20,714 nt of DNA from an uncultured Bacteroidales bacterium (lineage in GTDB: Bacteria; Bacteroidota; Bacteroidia; Bacteroidales; UBA3663): positions 1 through 20,714 of the forward strand of contig CAJOOX010000106.1 of the NCBI GenBank assembly GCA_905236195.1, written 5' to 3'. The stretch's first letter is position 1; every line of letters starts with the position of its first letter. The notes under the pieces were generated by a model. That model saw only the letters and a program-made list of their open reading frames with translations, did not search any database and was not told where the DNA came from. Shown one piece after another: positions 1 through 7,505 of this stretch. Position numbers and translations under genes: made by a program.

Positions 1-1
1 C

Positions 2-82
2 CACTGGGTGCTGCAGCCCCAAAACGGTGTTTTCTGGCAGCGCGTCTATTTCAACTGGCTTGACAAATGGCTTAAAAAATGA
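2..82 (+). CDS. C-terminal end of a probable S9-family peptidase (partial)
   Basis: Only the last 26 codons are inside the window, open at the left edge and ending at TGA 80-82. The tail is rich in Trp and aromatic residues, with HWVLQPQN near its start and NWLDKWLKK at its end. This resembles the C-terminus of S9 prolyl oligopeptidase/dipeptidyl peptidase proteins, where the catalytic His is followed by WVLxPQN and a closing helix. The stop overlaps the engB start as ATGA, so the two genes are probably co-transcribed and translationally coupled. The family call rests on this short tail; another alpha/beta hydrolase is possible. Confidence 0.55.
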   Translation, partial: HWVLQPQNGVFWQRVYFNWLDKWLKK

Positions 83-693
83 AAGCAGAATTCATCATCA
101 GCAACACCGACTTCAGGATGTGTCCGCAGGTGAAGGAACCCGAATACGCCTTCATCGGACGGTCGAATGTGGGCAAATCGTCGCTCATCAACATGCTCAC
201 CAACCGGAAAGGCCTTGCCAAAACATCGGCGAAACCCGGCAAGACCCTCCTCATCAACCATTTCATGGTGACCGACGAGGAATCGAAACAGAAACGCTGG
301 TACATTGTCGACCTGCCCGGCTACGGATATGCCAAACTGAGCAAAAACGAACAGGAGAAACTAAGGCGCCTCATCATGGGCTATGTGCTCAACCGCACCC
401 AGATGACCCTACTCTTCGTACTGCTGGACTGCCGCCTAGAGCCACAGGCCATCGACCTGGAATTTATCCGCACTCTGGGCAGCAACGGCATCCCCTTTGC
501 CCTGGTGTTCACCAAACTCGACAAACTCAGCAATGCCCAGTGGCAACGCAACTTCGAAGCCTACAAAGCACGTCTGCTCGAGGAATGGGAGGAACTGCCC
601 ACAATCCTGCAGACCTCGGCCGAGAAGAAAACCGGACGTGACGAACTGCTCGCATATATCCGCGAAATCAATAACAACTTAGATAAAGAATAA
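79..693 (+). CDS. engB: Ribosome biogenesis GTP-binding protein EngB (YihA/YsxC)
   Basis: A 204-residue TRAFAC-class GTPase of the usual EngB length. All G motifs are visible: G1 GRSNVGKS at residues 27-34, the G2 threonine at about 56, G3 DLPG at 78-81 followed by the family-typical GYGYA, G4 TKLD at 145-148, and G5 TSAEKKTG at 179-186. In known bacteria EngB is a cytoplasmic, usually essential factor that binds GTP and helps assemble the large ribosomal subunit. The ATG at 79 overlaps the stop of the upstream gene by four bases, which fixes the start. The DUF4494 gene follows after 6 nt. The assignment is secure. Confidence 0.97.
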   Translation: MKAEFIISNTDFRMCPQVKEPEYAFIGRSNVGKSSLINMLTNRKGLAKTSAKPGKTLLINHFMVTDEESKQKRWYIVDLPGYGYAKLSKNEQEKLRRLIMGYVLNRTQMTLLFVLLDCRLEPQAIDLEFIRTLGSNGIPFALVFTKLDKLSNAQWQRNFEAYKARLLEEWEELPTILQTSAEKKTGRDELLAYIREINNNLDKE

Positions 694-699
694 AAAAAT

Positions 700-1158
700 A
701 TGACAGGAAATTGGTATGAATGCCGTGTGAAATTCGAGAAAGTTATCGAAAACGGCACCCAGAAAAAAGTAACAGAAGCCTACCTCGTGGACGCCCTGTC
801 GTTTACCGAGGCCGAAAACCGCATCATCGAGGAGATGAAACCCTACATCACTGGCGAATTCGAAGTGACGGCAGTCAAGAAAGAGAAGATTGCCGAAATC
901 TTCATCGACCCCAACGGCGACCGCTGGTACAAGGCCAAGGTGATATACATCAGCCTGGACGAAAAGAGCGGTGTGGAGAAGAAAACCTCACAGAACATGC
1001 TCGTGCAGGCCAACGACTTCAAGCAGGCCCTTTCGAACCTCACGAAAGGAATGCGGGACACGATGAGCGATTGGGAGGTCAACACCATCGCCGAGACCAC
1101 ACTGATGGATGTGTTCGGTTTAGTGGCCAAGACCAAAGAAGAAAAGAACGAGGAATGA
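700..1158 (+). CDS. DUF4494 domain-containing protein
   Basis: A 152-residue cytoplasmic protein with no signal peptide or membrane segment. It begins MTGNWYECRVKFEK and continues with KKVTEAYLVDALSFTEAE, the pattern of the DUF4494 family, which is essentially restricted to Bacteroidota. The first half looks mixed alpha/beta and the second half carries many charged residues. The function is unknown. It starts 6 nt after engB and its stop overlaps the yggS start (ATGA at 1155-1158), so it is an operon member. The conserved company of housekeeping genes suggests a basic role, but no activity can be read from the sequence. Confidence 0.88.
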   Translation: MTGNWYECRVKFEKVIENGTQKKVTEAYLVDALSFTEAENRIIEEMKPYITGEFEVTAVKKEKIAEIFIDPNGDRWYKAKVIYISLDEKSGVEKKTSQNMLVQANDFKQALSNLTKGMRDTMSDWEVNTIAETTLMDVFGLVAKTKEEKNEE

Positions 1159-1835
1159 GCGTCACCGACAACATCAACGCGATACGCAAGGCTTTGCCCG
1201 CAGGGGTAGAGCTTTGCGCCGTGTCGAAATTCCACCCCGTGGAGAAACTGCAGGAGGCCTACGACTGCGGACAGCGCATCTTCGGCGAAAGCCGCGAACA
1301 GGAGGTGCGACAGAAATACGAAATCCTGCCCAAAGATATCGAGTGGCACTTTATCGGACATCTGCAGACCAACAAGGTCAAATATATCGCACCTTTCATC
1401 TCGATGATTGAAAGCGTTGACAGCGAGCGCCTGCTGGACGAAATCCAGAAACAGGCCTCCAAGAACGGCCGTACCATTGACGTGCTGCTCGAGATCCATG
1501 TGGCGCAGGAAGAGACCAAAAGCGGGTGGCTGCCCAGCGAGGTGACAGACCTGATGCATAACGCACGTCTGGCCGAACGGTGGCCCGACGTACGGATGCG
1601 CGGCGTGATGGGAATGGCATCGATCACCGACGACGAGACCCAGATAGCCCGCGAATTCCAAAGCCTGAAGGAGGTGTATGACCATCTGCTTGTCCTGCTG
1701 GCTCCCCAGGGCATCACCGCCGACACCTTCAACATCCGCAGCTGGGGCATGAGTCACGACTGGCACGTGGCTGTGGACAACGGCAGTAACCAAGTGAGAA
1801 TCGGCACCGATATTTTCGGCGAAAGAGAATACTGA
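1155..1835 (+). CDS. yggS: YggS/PROSC family pyridoxal 5'-phosphate-binding protein
   Basis: A 226-residue protein with the alanine-racemase-like TIM-barrel signature of the YggS/PLPBP family. The PLP-binding lysine is K25 in CAVSKFHP. Downstream are family blocks FGESREQE, WHFIGHLQTNKVKYI and, near the C-terminus, SWGMSHDWHVAVDNGSNQVR then IGTDIFGERE. Known members bind PLP without clear catalytic turnover and maintain vitamin B6 and amino-acid homeostasis. The frame stays open upstream to 720, but that part is a shadow of the DUF4494 gene. The ATG at 1155 overlaps that gene's stop by 4 nt and matches the normal N-terminus and length. The next gene starts 2 nt after the stop. Confidence 0.95.
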   Translation: MSVTDNINAIRKALPAGVELCAVSKFHPVEKLQEAYDCGQRIFGESREQEVRQKYEILPKDIEWHFIGHLQTNKVKYIAPFISMIESVDSERLLDEIQKQASKNGRTIDVLLEIHVAQEETKSGWLPSEVTDLMHNARLAERWPDVRMRGVMGMASITDDETQIAREFQSLKEVYDHLLVLLAPQGITADTFNIRSWGMSHDWHVAVDNGSNQVRIGTDIFGEREY

Positions 1836-1837
1836 AT

Positions 1838-2149
1838 ATGCTTATCTACAACACCACCTTCCATGTAACCGGCGAACGCACGCAAAGCCTTTTTCTCGAC
1901 TTCATGCGGGATGTTTACATCCCCAAGACCAAGGTCAGCAGCTATCTCCGGAACACACGTTTTGTGAGTCTCATAACCGGTCTGGGCGACAATGTTTCAG
2001 GCTATGCCCTGATGAGCGAAGTCGAAAATATAGCAGACCTCAAACACTGGAAAAAAGAAAAGGAGGAAGACCTGCTCTCCCTCCTCTATCAACGGTTCGG
2101 CGAGGGTGTGCTCACCTTCTCGACCGCTATGAAAATCATGGACCTTTAG
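1838..2149 (+). CDS. DUF4286 family protein
   Basis: A 103-residue protein beginning MLIYNTTFHV and continuing to FLDFMRDVYIPK, matching the small Bacteroidota DUF4286 family, which looks like a ferredoxin-like (dimeric alpha-beta barrel type) fold. It has no signal peptide and no known biochemical function. It is the last gene of the plus-strand operon, 2 nt after yggS. Its TAG stop (2147-2149) overlaps the stop of the convergent tsaE gene by 4 nt, so there is no room for a terminator between the two operons. Confidence 0.85.
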   Translation: MLIYNTTFHVTGERTQSLFLDFMRDVYIPKTKVSSYLRNTRFVSLITGLGDNVSGYALMSEVENIADLKHWKKEKEEDLLSLLYQRFGEGVLTFSTAMKIMDL

Positions 2150-2562
2150 GACAGGGTCACCACACGCGAATCGTCGTCGTTGACCATGATATCGACAAAT
2201 ACAGTATCAGACGGCAACAAATCGTCCACAATATCGGGCCATTCGATGAAACACAGACAGCCCGACTCCATATAGTCCTCAAAACCGAAGTCGAGGGCCT
2301 CCTCAACACGTTTTAGACGATAGCAGTCGAAATGGTAGATGAGTTCGCCCGTTGCGGAACGGTATTCGTTGACGATTGAGAACGACGGCGAATTGATGAC
2401 ATCCCCGACGCCCAGCGCTTCGCAGATAGCCTTGATAAACGTAGTCTTGCCGGCACCCATTTCCCCCCGGAAAGCAAAAACAGTAGCCTGATCCATGAGA
2501 GACAGAAACTCGCGGGCAGCGCGGGCCAAATCACTGACGGAAGATATTTGAATCTGATTCAT
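2146..2562 (-). CDS. tsaE: tRNA t6A biosynthesis ATPase TsaE
   Basis: A 138-residue P-loop ATPase of typical TsaE (YjeE) length. Visible motifs are Walker A GEMGAGKT at residues 33-40, SPSFSIVNEY at about 58-67, HFDCYRL at 77-83 and FIEWPD at 105-110. TsaE works with TsaB and TsaD (and TsaC, which makes the threonylcarbamoyl-AMP) to place N6-threonylcarbamoyladenosine at position 37 of ANN-decoding tRNAs. It is the last gene of the ROK kinase-uvrA-tsaE run and starts 24 nt after the uvrA stop. Its own stop overlaps that of the convergent DUF4286 gene. Confidence 0.96.
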   Translation of the reverse strand: MNQIQISSVSDLARAAREFLSLMDQATVFAFRGEMGAGKTTFIKAICEALGVGDVINSPSFSIVNEYRSATGELIYHFDCYRLKRVEEALDFGFEDYMESGCLCFIEWPDIVDDLLPSDTVFVDIMVNDDDSRVVTLS

Positions 2563-2586
2563 ATTAAAAAATACCCTTAATTCTAT

Positions 2587-5448
2587 TCAACGTTTCAGTT
2601 CTTCGCCGAGGAACTGTGTCGTCGGCGTTTTGTACTTCTTGCAAATCTGTTCGGGTGTTCCCTGGGCACAGAGCTGACCGCCGGCAACACCTCCGTCCGG
2701 TCCCATATCGATGATCCAGTCACAGCTCTTGATTACGTCCATATTGTGTTCAATCACAATGATGGTGTTGCCGCGGTCTACTAGGCGATTCATCACGCCG
2801 AGCAGTACGCGTATGTCCTCGAAATGCAGACCCGTAGTGGGTTCGTCGAGCACATAGAGGGTTTTGCCGGTCTGTTTCTTGGCCAGCTCGGTAGCGAGTT
2901 TCACGCGCTGCGATTCGCCGCCGGAGAGCGTTGTCGAGGGCTGTCCCAGTTTGATGTAGCCCAGACCTACGTCCTGCAGCACCTTGATCTTGTTGAGAAT
3001 CACAGGTACATTCTCAAAGAACTCCACCGCCTGATTGATGGTCATGTCGAGCACATCAGCTATCGACTTGCCCTTGAATCTCACCTCGAGGGTCTCTTTA
3101 TTGTAACGTTTTCCCTGACACGCTTCGCAGGGAACCATGACATCGGGCAGAAAATTCATCTCGATGGTTTTGTAGCCGTTACCCGAGCAGGACTCACAAC
3201 GTCCGCCTTTGACATTGAACGAGAAACGTCCGGGTTTATAGCCGCGTATCTGAGCCTCAGGCAGTGCCACAAAGAGGTTGCGGATATCGCTGAACACGCC
3301 CGTATAGGTAGCAGGGTTGGAACGCGGTGTCCTGCCAAGCGGGGTCTGGTCCACTGTCACGATTTTGTCGATATGTGCGATGCCCTCGATGCTCTCGTAG
3401 GGCAGGGGTTCTTCGAGGGAGCGATAGAAATGCTGCGAAAGGATGGGCTGCAGCGTACCCTTGATGAGCGACGACTTGCCCGACCCGGAAACGCCAGTCA
3501 CTCCGATGAGGCAGCCCAACGGAAATTTCACCGAGACGTCCTTGAGATTATGGCCCCTGGCACCCTTCAGCCAAAGGAATTCTCCATTACCCTTGCGCCG
3601 GTGGGCAGGAATTTCAATTTTTTTCGTACCGTTCAGGTAGTCGGCGGTGAGGGTATGTGTCCGGAGCATCTCCTGTGGTGTGCCTTGGAAAACGACGTTG
3701 CCGCCCTTGCGTCCGGCAGCAGGACCGATGTCTACAATGTAGTCGGCATGGAGCATCATATCGCGGTCGTGTTCCACCACGATGATGGTATTGCCGATGT
3801 CACGCAACGACTTCAGCGATGATATCAGCAGTTCGTTGTCCCGCTGGTGAAGCCCTATCGAAGGTTCGTCGAGGATGTAGAGCACATTGACCAGCTGCGA
3901 CCCTATCTGAGTAGCCAGGCGGATGCGCTGGCTTTCGCCACCGGAAAGCGACACCGACGAACGGTCCAGCGAGAGGTAACCCAAGCCCACATCCAGCAGG
4001 AAGTGCAGACGTTTGATTATTTCCTTAAGAATTTCCGTTGCGATTGTTTTCTGGCGGTCCGACAGTTTATCAGGCAGCGTTTCCACCCATTGGGAGAGGT
4101 CGGTGAGCGTCATGGCCGACACTTCGGCGATGTTCTTTCCGTCGATATAGAACGAGAGGCTTTCCTTCTTGAGGCGGCGCCCTCCGCATTCGGGACATTT
4201 CATCACCGTCGAGAACGATTCCGCCCAGCGACGCACCTTCACGCTCTCATCGTCTTCGTATTGCTGGATGTATTTCACCAGGCCCTCATAAGGCATCGCC
4301 ATCATTGAATAGCCGGCTTTCGACTCGTCGATGTGATAGCTCACACCAGTTCCGTTCAACACTCCCGAGACAGCTTCCTCCGGCAGGTCCTGAATGGGCA
4401 TGTCGAGCGTACAGCCGTAGGTTTCAAGCAAGGCTTCTATCTGCCAAAAAATGAGCGTATTCTTCTGTTTCCCCAAAGGAGCGATACCGCCCTGAGCGAT
4501 ACTCATCTTCGGATTGGGGATGAGTTTGTCGCGGTCGATTTTGGTTACATAGCCCAGGCCGTGACAATGCGGACATGCACCCATGGGAGAGTTGAAAGAG
4601 AAGTCGTGGGGCGCCGGATCACTGTAAGAAAGACCGGTGGCGGGATCCATCAGCATGCGCGAATAATGGCGTATCCTGTCGTAGTTGCCGCCCTCGTCCC
4701 TGTGTTCGCCGTCCAGAATCATCATCATCCCCTCGCCCATCTTCATGGCCAGGCGGATGGATTCGCGGAGACGCTGTATGTCTACGTTATCCTGAATACC
4801 GTCACCTGCCTCACGGCTCAGTTCGGGAACACGCATCTTGTCCACTACCAATTCCACATCGTGGTTCTTGTAGCGGTCGAGTTTCATGCCCATTAGGATT
4901 TCACGCAGTTCGCCGTCCACACGCACTGTGAGATAACCTTTTTTACGGAGGCCCTCGAACAGTTCCTTATAATGCCCCTTGCGGTTCCGCACCAGAGGTG
5001 CCAGCAGATAGACCTTGCGTCCCTGATATTCGTTCAGTACCAGGTCGATAATCTGGTCTTCGCTGAATTTCACCATCTTCTCGCCGCTCAAGTATGAGAC
5101 GGCTTCACCGGCGCGGGCATAGAGCAGACGCAGGAAGTCGTAAATCTCTGTGGTGGTACCCACCGTTGAACGCGGATTGTTGTTGACGGTCTTCTGCTCG
5201 ATTGAAATGACAGGCGACAGTCCGGATATCTTGTCCACATCAGGGCGCTCCAGATTGCCCAGAAAATTGCGGGCATAGCTGGAGAAGGTCTCGATATAGC
5301 GACGTTGGCCTTCGGCATAAATGGTGTCGAAAGCCAACGAGGATTTGCCCGATCCGGACAGACCCGTTATAACGGTGAGACTATGGCTCGGAATCGTCAC
5401 ATCTATGTTTTTGAGATTGTGGACCCGGGCCCCGAGAACGTTTATCAC
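2587..5448 (-). CDS. uvrA: Excinuclease ABC subunit UvrA
   Basis: A 953-residue UvrA, the damage-recognition ATPase of nucleotide excision repair. The first ATPase half has Walker A (GLSGSGKSS, residues 29-37), signature LSGGESQR (501-508) and Walker B with LDEPS (526-530). The second half has Walker A (GVSGSGKSS, 652-660), signature at 841-848 and LDEPTTG (867-873). A region at about 115-250 matches the UvrB-binding domain, so this is canonical UvrA rather than the shortened UvrA2 type. The C-terminal zinc module is complete (C751, C754, C774, C777). The N-terminal one keeps only C292 and C295; its first CxxC is absent (see findings). The start is GTG at 5448, directly after an in-frame TAA. 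It lies 23 nt behind the ROK gene and probably shares its transcript. Confidence 0.97.
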   Translation of the reverse strand: MINVLGARVHNLKNIDVTIPSHSLTVITGLSGSGKSSLAFDTIYAEGQRRYIETFSSYARNFLGNLERPDVDKISGLSPVISIEQKTVNNNPRSTVGTTTEIYDFLRLLYARAGEAVSYLSGEKMVKFSEDQIIDLVLNEYQGRKVYLLAPLVRNRKGHYKELFEGLRKKGYLTVRVDGELREILMGMKLDRYKNHDVELVVDKMRVPELSREAGDGIQDNVDIQRLRESIRLAMKMGEGMMMILDGEHRDEGGNYDRIRHYSRMLMDPATGLSYSDPAPHDFSFNSPMGACPHCHGLGYVTKIDRDKLIPNPKMSIAQGGIAPLGKQKNTLIFWQIEALLETYGCTLDMPIQDLPEEAVSGVLNGTGVSYHIDESKAGYSMMAMPYEGLVKYIQQYEDDESVKVRRWAESFSTVMKCPECGGRRLKKESLSFYIDGKNIAEVSAMTLTDLSQWVETLPDKLSDRQKTIATEILKEIIKRLHFLLDVGLGYLSLDRSSVSLSGGESQRIRLATQIGSQLVNVLYILDEPSIGLHQRDNELLISSLKSLRDIGNTIIVVEHDRDMMLHADYIVDIGPAAGRKGGNVVFQGTPQEMLRTHTLTADYLNGTKKIEIPAHRRKGNGEFLWLKGARGHNLKDVSVKFPLGCLIGVTGVSGSGKSSLIKGTLQPILSQHFYRSLEEPLPYESIEGIAHIDKIVTVDQTPLGRTPRSNPATYTGVFSDIRNLFVALPEAQIRGYKPGRFSFNVKGGRCESCSGNGYKTIEMNFLPDVMVPCEACQGKRYNKETLEVRFKGKSIADVLDMTINQAVEFFENVPVILNKIKVLQDVGLGYIKLGQPSTTLSGGESQRVKLATELAKKQTGKTLYVLDEPTTGLHFEDIRVLLGVMNRLVDRGNTIIVIEHNMDVIKSCDWIIDMGPDGGVAGGQLCAQGTPEQICKKYKTPTTQFLGEELKR

Positions 5449-5471
5449 TTATGTTTCCGGATTGAAAAGAG

Positions 5472-6434
5472 TTATTTAGCTTTCCATGCAAGGGCCGAAG
5501 CGCCGAGCACGGCCGCATCGCCCGAGGCGAGACCCGAGGGCAGCACTTTGATTTTGCCTTTCCACATATCAAGCAGATTGGCCTCCATCGCCTCCACAAT
5601 GGGATTGAAGAGGAGGTCGCCGGCTTTGGCCAGACCGCCGAACAGAATAATGGCTTCTGGAGCCGAGAAAGCTACGAAGTCGGCAAAGGCCTCGCCCATG
5701 ATGCGGCCGGTATATTCGAATATCTCCTTCGACAGTTCGTCGCCCTGCTGGGCTGCATCGAACACATCCTTCGACGTAATCTTGTCAGGATCGAGCTTGC
5801 GTAGCAGCGAGTCGCAGTCACGTGCGGTCAGGAATTCGCGTGCCGTACGGGCCACCCCCGTGGCCGAGCAATAGGTTTCCAGACAACCCTTACGACCGCA
5901 ACCGCACATACGGTCGCCGTTGTGGACTCGCGTGTGTCCCAACTCGCCGGCAAAGCCGTCGTGTCCGTAAACCAGTTCGCCGTTGATGACGATGCCCGAT
6001 CCGACACCTGTTCCGAGTGTGATTACAATAAAGTCGCGCATACCCTTGGCTATGCCGTAGGTCATCTCGCCGATAGCGGCCGCATTGGCATCGTTGGTCA
6101 CAGCGACGGGGATACCGAGTGCGTCATAGAGCGCTTCACCCAGCGGAAGGACACCCTTCCAGGGAAGGTTGGGTGCAAACTCGATATTGCCGCTGTAGTA
6201 GTTTGCATTCGGGGCGCCGATGCCGATGCCGGCAATCACCTGTGGGCCTCCCACATTGCCCATCAGCTTACGAAGCGTCGTAGCAATGGCTTCAATCATA
6301 TCCTGAAAGACCGGATAGTCTTTGGTTTTTACTGATTCGGTGGCTACAACCTTGCCACGGGTATCGACAATGCCCATGACTGTATTTGTACCCCCCATGT
6401 CGATTCCGACAGCATATGGTTTTACATTTGACAT
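5472..6434 (-). CDS. ROK family sugar kinase (glucokinase-like)
   Basis: A 320-residue ROK protein without the N-terminal helix-turn-helix of ROK repressors, so an enzyme rather than a regulator. Residues 8-24 hold the phosphate-binding DMGGTNT motif. The catalytic aspartate is D115 in NDANAAAIGE. TLGTGVGSGIVINGEL (139-154) and GFAGELGHTRV (160-170) supply sugar contacts, and CGCGRKGCLE (177-186) gives the zinc cysteines of the ROK signature. It probably phosphorylates glucose or a related hexose such as N-acetylglucosamine or mannose in the cytoplasm; sequence alone does not fix the substrate. It is the first gene of the ROK-uvrA-tsaE run, with a good promoter at 6466-6497 and a predicted 5' leader of roughly 25 nt. 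Confidence 0.92.
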   Translation of the reverse strand: MSNVKPYAVGIDMGGTNTVMGIVDTRGKVVATESVKTKDYPVFQDMIEAIATTLRKLMGNVGGPQVIAGIGIGAPNANYYSGNIEFAPNLPWKGVLPLGEALYDALGIPVAVTNDANAAAIGEMTYGIAKGMRDFIVITLGTGVGSGIVINGELVYGHDGFAGELGHTRVHNGDRMCGCGRKGCLETYCSATGVARTAREFLTARDCDSLLRKLDPDKITSKDVFDAAQQGDELSKEIFEYTGRIMGEAFADFVAFSAPEAIILFGGLAKAGDLLFNPIVEAMEANLLDMWKGKIKVLPSGLASGDAAVLGASALAWKAK

Positions 6435-6465
6435 AGATAGAGAATTTTGTTGTTTTTTACCTTTG

Positions 6466-6497
6466 CAAATATACAGGTTATTTTTGAGATAACCAAA
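6466..6497 (-). promoter_or_regulatory. Bacteroidota-type promoter for the ROK-uvrA-tsaE operon
   Basis: On the minus strand, TTTG at 6497-6494 (-33) is followed by a 20-nt spacer and TATATTTG at 6473-6466 (-7). Both match the Bacteroidota consensus TTTG/TAnnTTTG. The predicted transcript start is near 6459, about 25 nt before the ROK start codon. The spacer carries an inverted repeat, GGTTAT (6476-6481) and ATAACC (6489-6494), with a 7-nt gap. Confidence 0.75.
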
Positions 6498-6521
6498 TTT
6501 TTGGCTTGATTTTAAATATTA

Positions 6522-7457
6522 TTAGCGGAGTTTGAGCACCTGCCCCGTCTGTACGCGACCGGACTCGAGCCTATTCCTCTTCATCAGCGACTTCAACCGG
6601 ATGCCGTACATCTGTGAGATGGCCTGTAACGATTCGCCCGCTTTGACCACGTGTGTCCGATGTTCTTTGGCCGCCTTGCTATTCTTCCGTTCCAAGTAAA
6701 TGATCTCACCCTCCTTGAGTTGATATTTCTTGGGCAGGTCGTTCCAGATGCGCAGTTTCCGTCGGGATATGTCAAACTCTTTGCTGATGTAGGCAAGGTC
6801 GTCGCCCGCCTGACAGCGGATATAGTGCAGACCTCGTTTCCGGCTCGTAAGATACACCTTATGCGGACGTTCCACATGGTTAGAAGACTGCACATCGTAC
6901 ACATCCAGGTGATTCGTCTCAATGATACGAATCAGGTCCTTGGCATAGCTGCGCGAGGTCGCATAGCCGCACCGTTTCAGCCCCTCGGCCCAACCTACAT
7001 AGTCCGTCACGTCAAGTTTGAAGAGCGGGTTGTATCGGGGATTATTGCGGAGGAAGAGCGAATGGTACTCATAGCCTTTCTCCACCGACGCAAACTTGCA
7101 GAACGGTTCACGCTTGGCATCGTCATCACATCTCACCACGGGACCGGCCCAGTCCCGGTAGGCTTTGATGCCGAAATGGTTGTTGGCCACCACTGCCAGA
7201 TAGCTCGATCCGTTGCCCGACTCCAACAGTCCCTGGGCCAGTGTGATGGATGCCGGGATTCCGTACTTCTTCTGTTGGCGCTGCGCCTCCCGTCCGTATT
7301 CGGCCACATATTCCTTCACGGTCATCGGGGCCCTTTGCCTCACACATTTATCCCCACGGGCTGTCAAAGAGCCTGCTGAAGTGAAAAAACTGAGGGTTGC
7401 AAGTGCGAAAATCGCAATTTTACGGCCTGCCGCTTGTTTATATGAAAAATTTTTCAT
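6522..7457 (-). CDS. Secreted GH73-type glucosaminidase with two LysM domains
   Basis: A 311-residue peptidoglycan hydrolase. Residues 1-30 look like a Sec signal peptide (basic start, then IAIFALATLSFFTSAG). A glucosaminidase (GH73-like) domain spans about 45-190. The likely catalytic glutamate is E79 in LLESGNGSS, and NNHFGIKAY and NNPRYNPLF are family blocks. Two LysM modules follow at about 208-255 (HYIRCQAGDDLAYISKEF) and 267-311 (THVVKAGESLQAISQMYG). It probably trims the peptidoglycan glycan backbone in the periplasm. I chose the ATG at 7457; the frame also allows a GTG at 7469, but that adds only four residues with no support. The first six codons lie inside a 20-bp palindrome and overlap the divergent cdd promoter. 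The gene is followed by an 87-bp gap holding the ROK promoter. Confidence 0.9.
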   Translation of the reverse strand: MKNFSYKQAAGRKIAIFALATLSFFTSAGSLTARGDKCVRQRAPMTVKEYVAEYGREAQRQQKKYGIPASITLAQGLLESGNGSSYLAVVANNHFGIKAYRDWAGPVVRCDDDAKREPFCKFASVEKGYEYHSLFLRNNPRYNPLFKLDVTDYVGWAEGLKRCGYATSRSYAKDLIRIIETNHLDVYDVQSSNHVERPHKVYLTSRKRGLHYIRCQAGDDLAYISKEFDISRRKLRIWNDLPKKYQLKEGEIIYLERKNSKAAKEHRTHVVKAGESLQAISQMYGIRLKSLMKRNRLESGRVQTGQVLKLR

Positions 7458-7464
7458 ATCTTTG
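7434..7464 (+). promoter_or_regulatory. Promoter of cdd, overlapping the glucosaminidase start
   Basis: TTG at 7434-7436 (-33), a 20-nt spacer and TATCTTTG at 7457-7464 (-7) match the Bacteroidota consensus. The predicted transcript start is near 7471, giving a leader of about 35 nt to the cdd ATG at 7506. The -7 box begins on the first base of the divergent glucosaminidase ATG, so the promoter lies over the 5' end of that gene. Confidence 0.75.
7440..7459. repeat. Perfect 20-bp palindrome in the cdd promoter spacer
   Basis: Two 10-bp arms meet without a gap: ATATGAAAAA then TTTTTCATAT. The palindrome fills the space between the -33 and -7 boxes of the cdd promoter and also encodes codons 1-6 of the minus-strand glucosaminidase. 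Its size and position suggest an operator for a dimeric DNA-binding protein; no regulator gene lies next to it. Confidence 0.6.
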
Positions 7465-7505
7465 CACACGATTTATTATTAAGTCCAACTTCAAAAATTC
7501 CAGCG

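Noticed and set aside
720..1154. N-terminal extension of yggS to 720
   Set aside because: The extra residues are an out-of-frame reading of the DUF4494 gene. The ATG at 1155 gives the normal YggS start and an ATGA overlap.
843..1793. 316-codon minus-strand frame opposite the DUF4494 gene and yggS
   Set aside because: It spans two recognised genes on the other strand and resembles no family; it is a shadow frame.
6458..6465. TACCTTTG on the plus strand as a promoter -7 box
   Set aside because: There is no TTG or TTTG at 19-21 nt upstream, and transcription would run antisense into the glucosaminidase gene.
7458..7469. GTG start four codons upstream for the glucosaminidase
   Set aside because: The ATG at 7457 opens a normal signal peptide; the GTG adds residues with no homology support.
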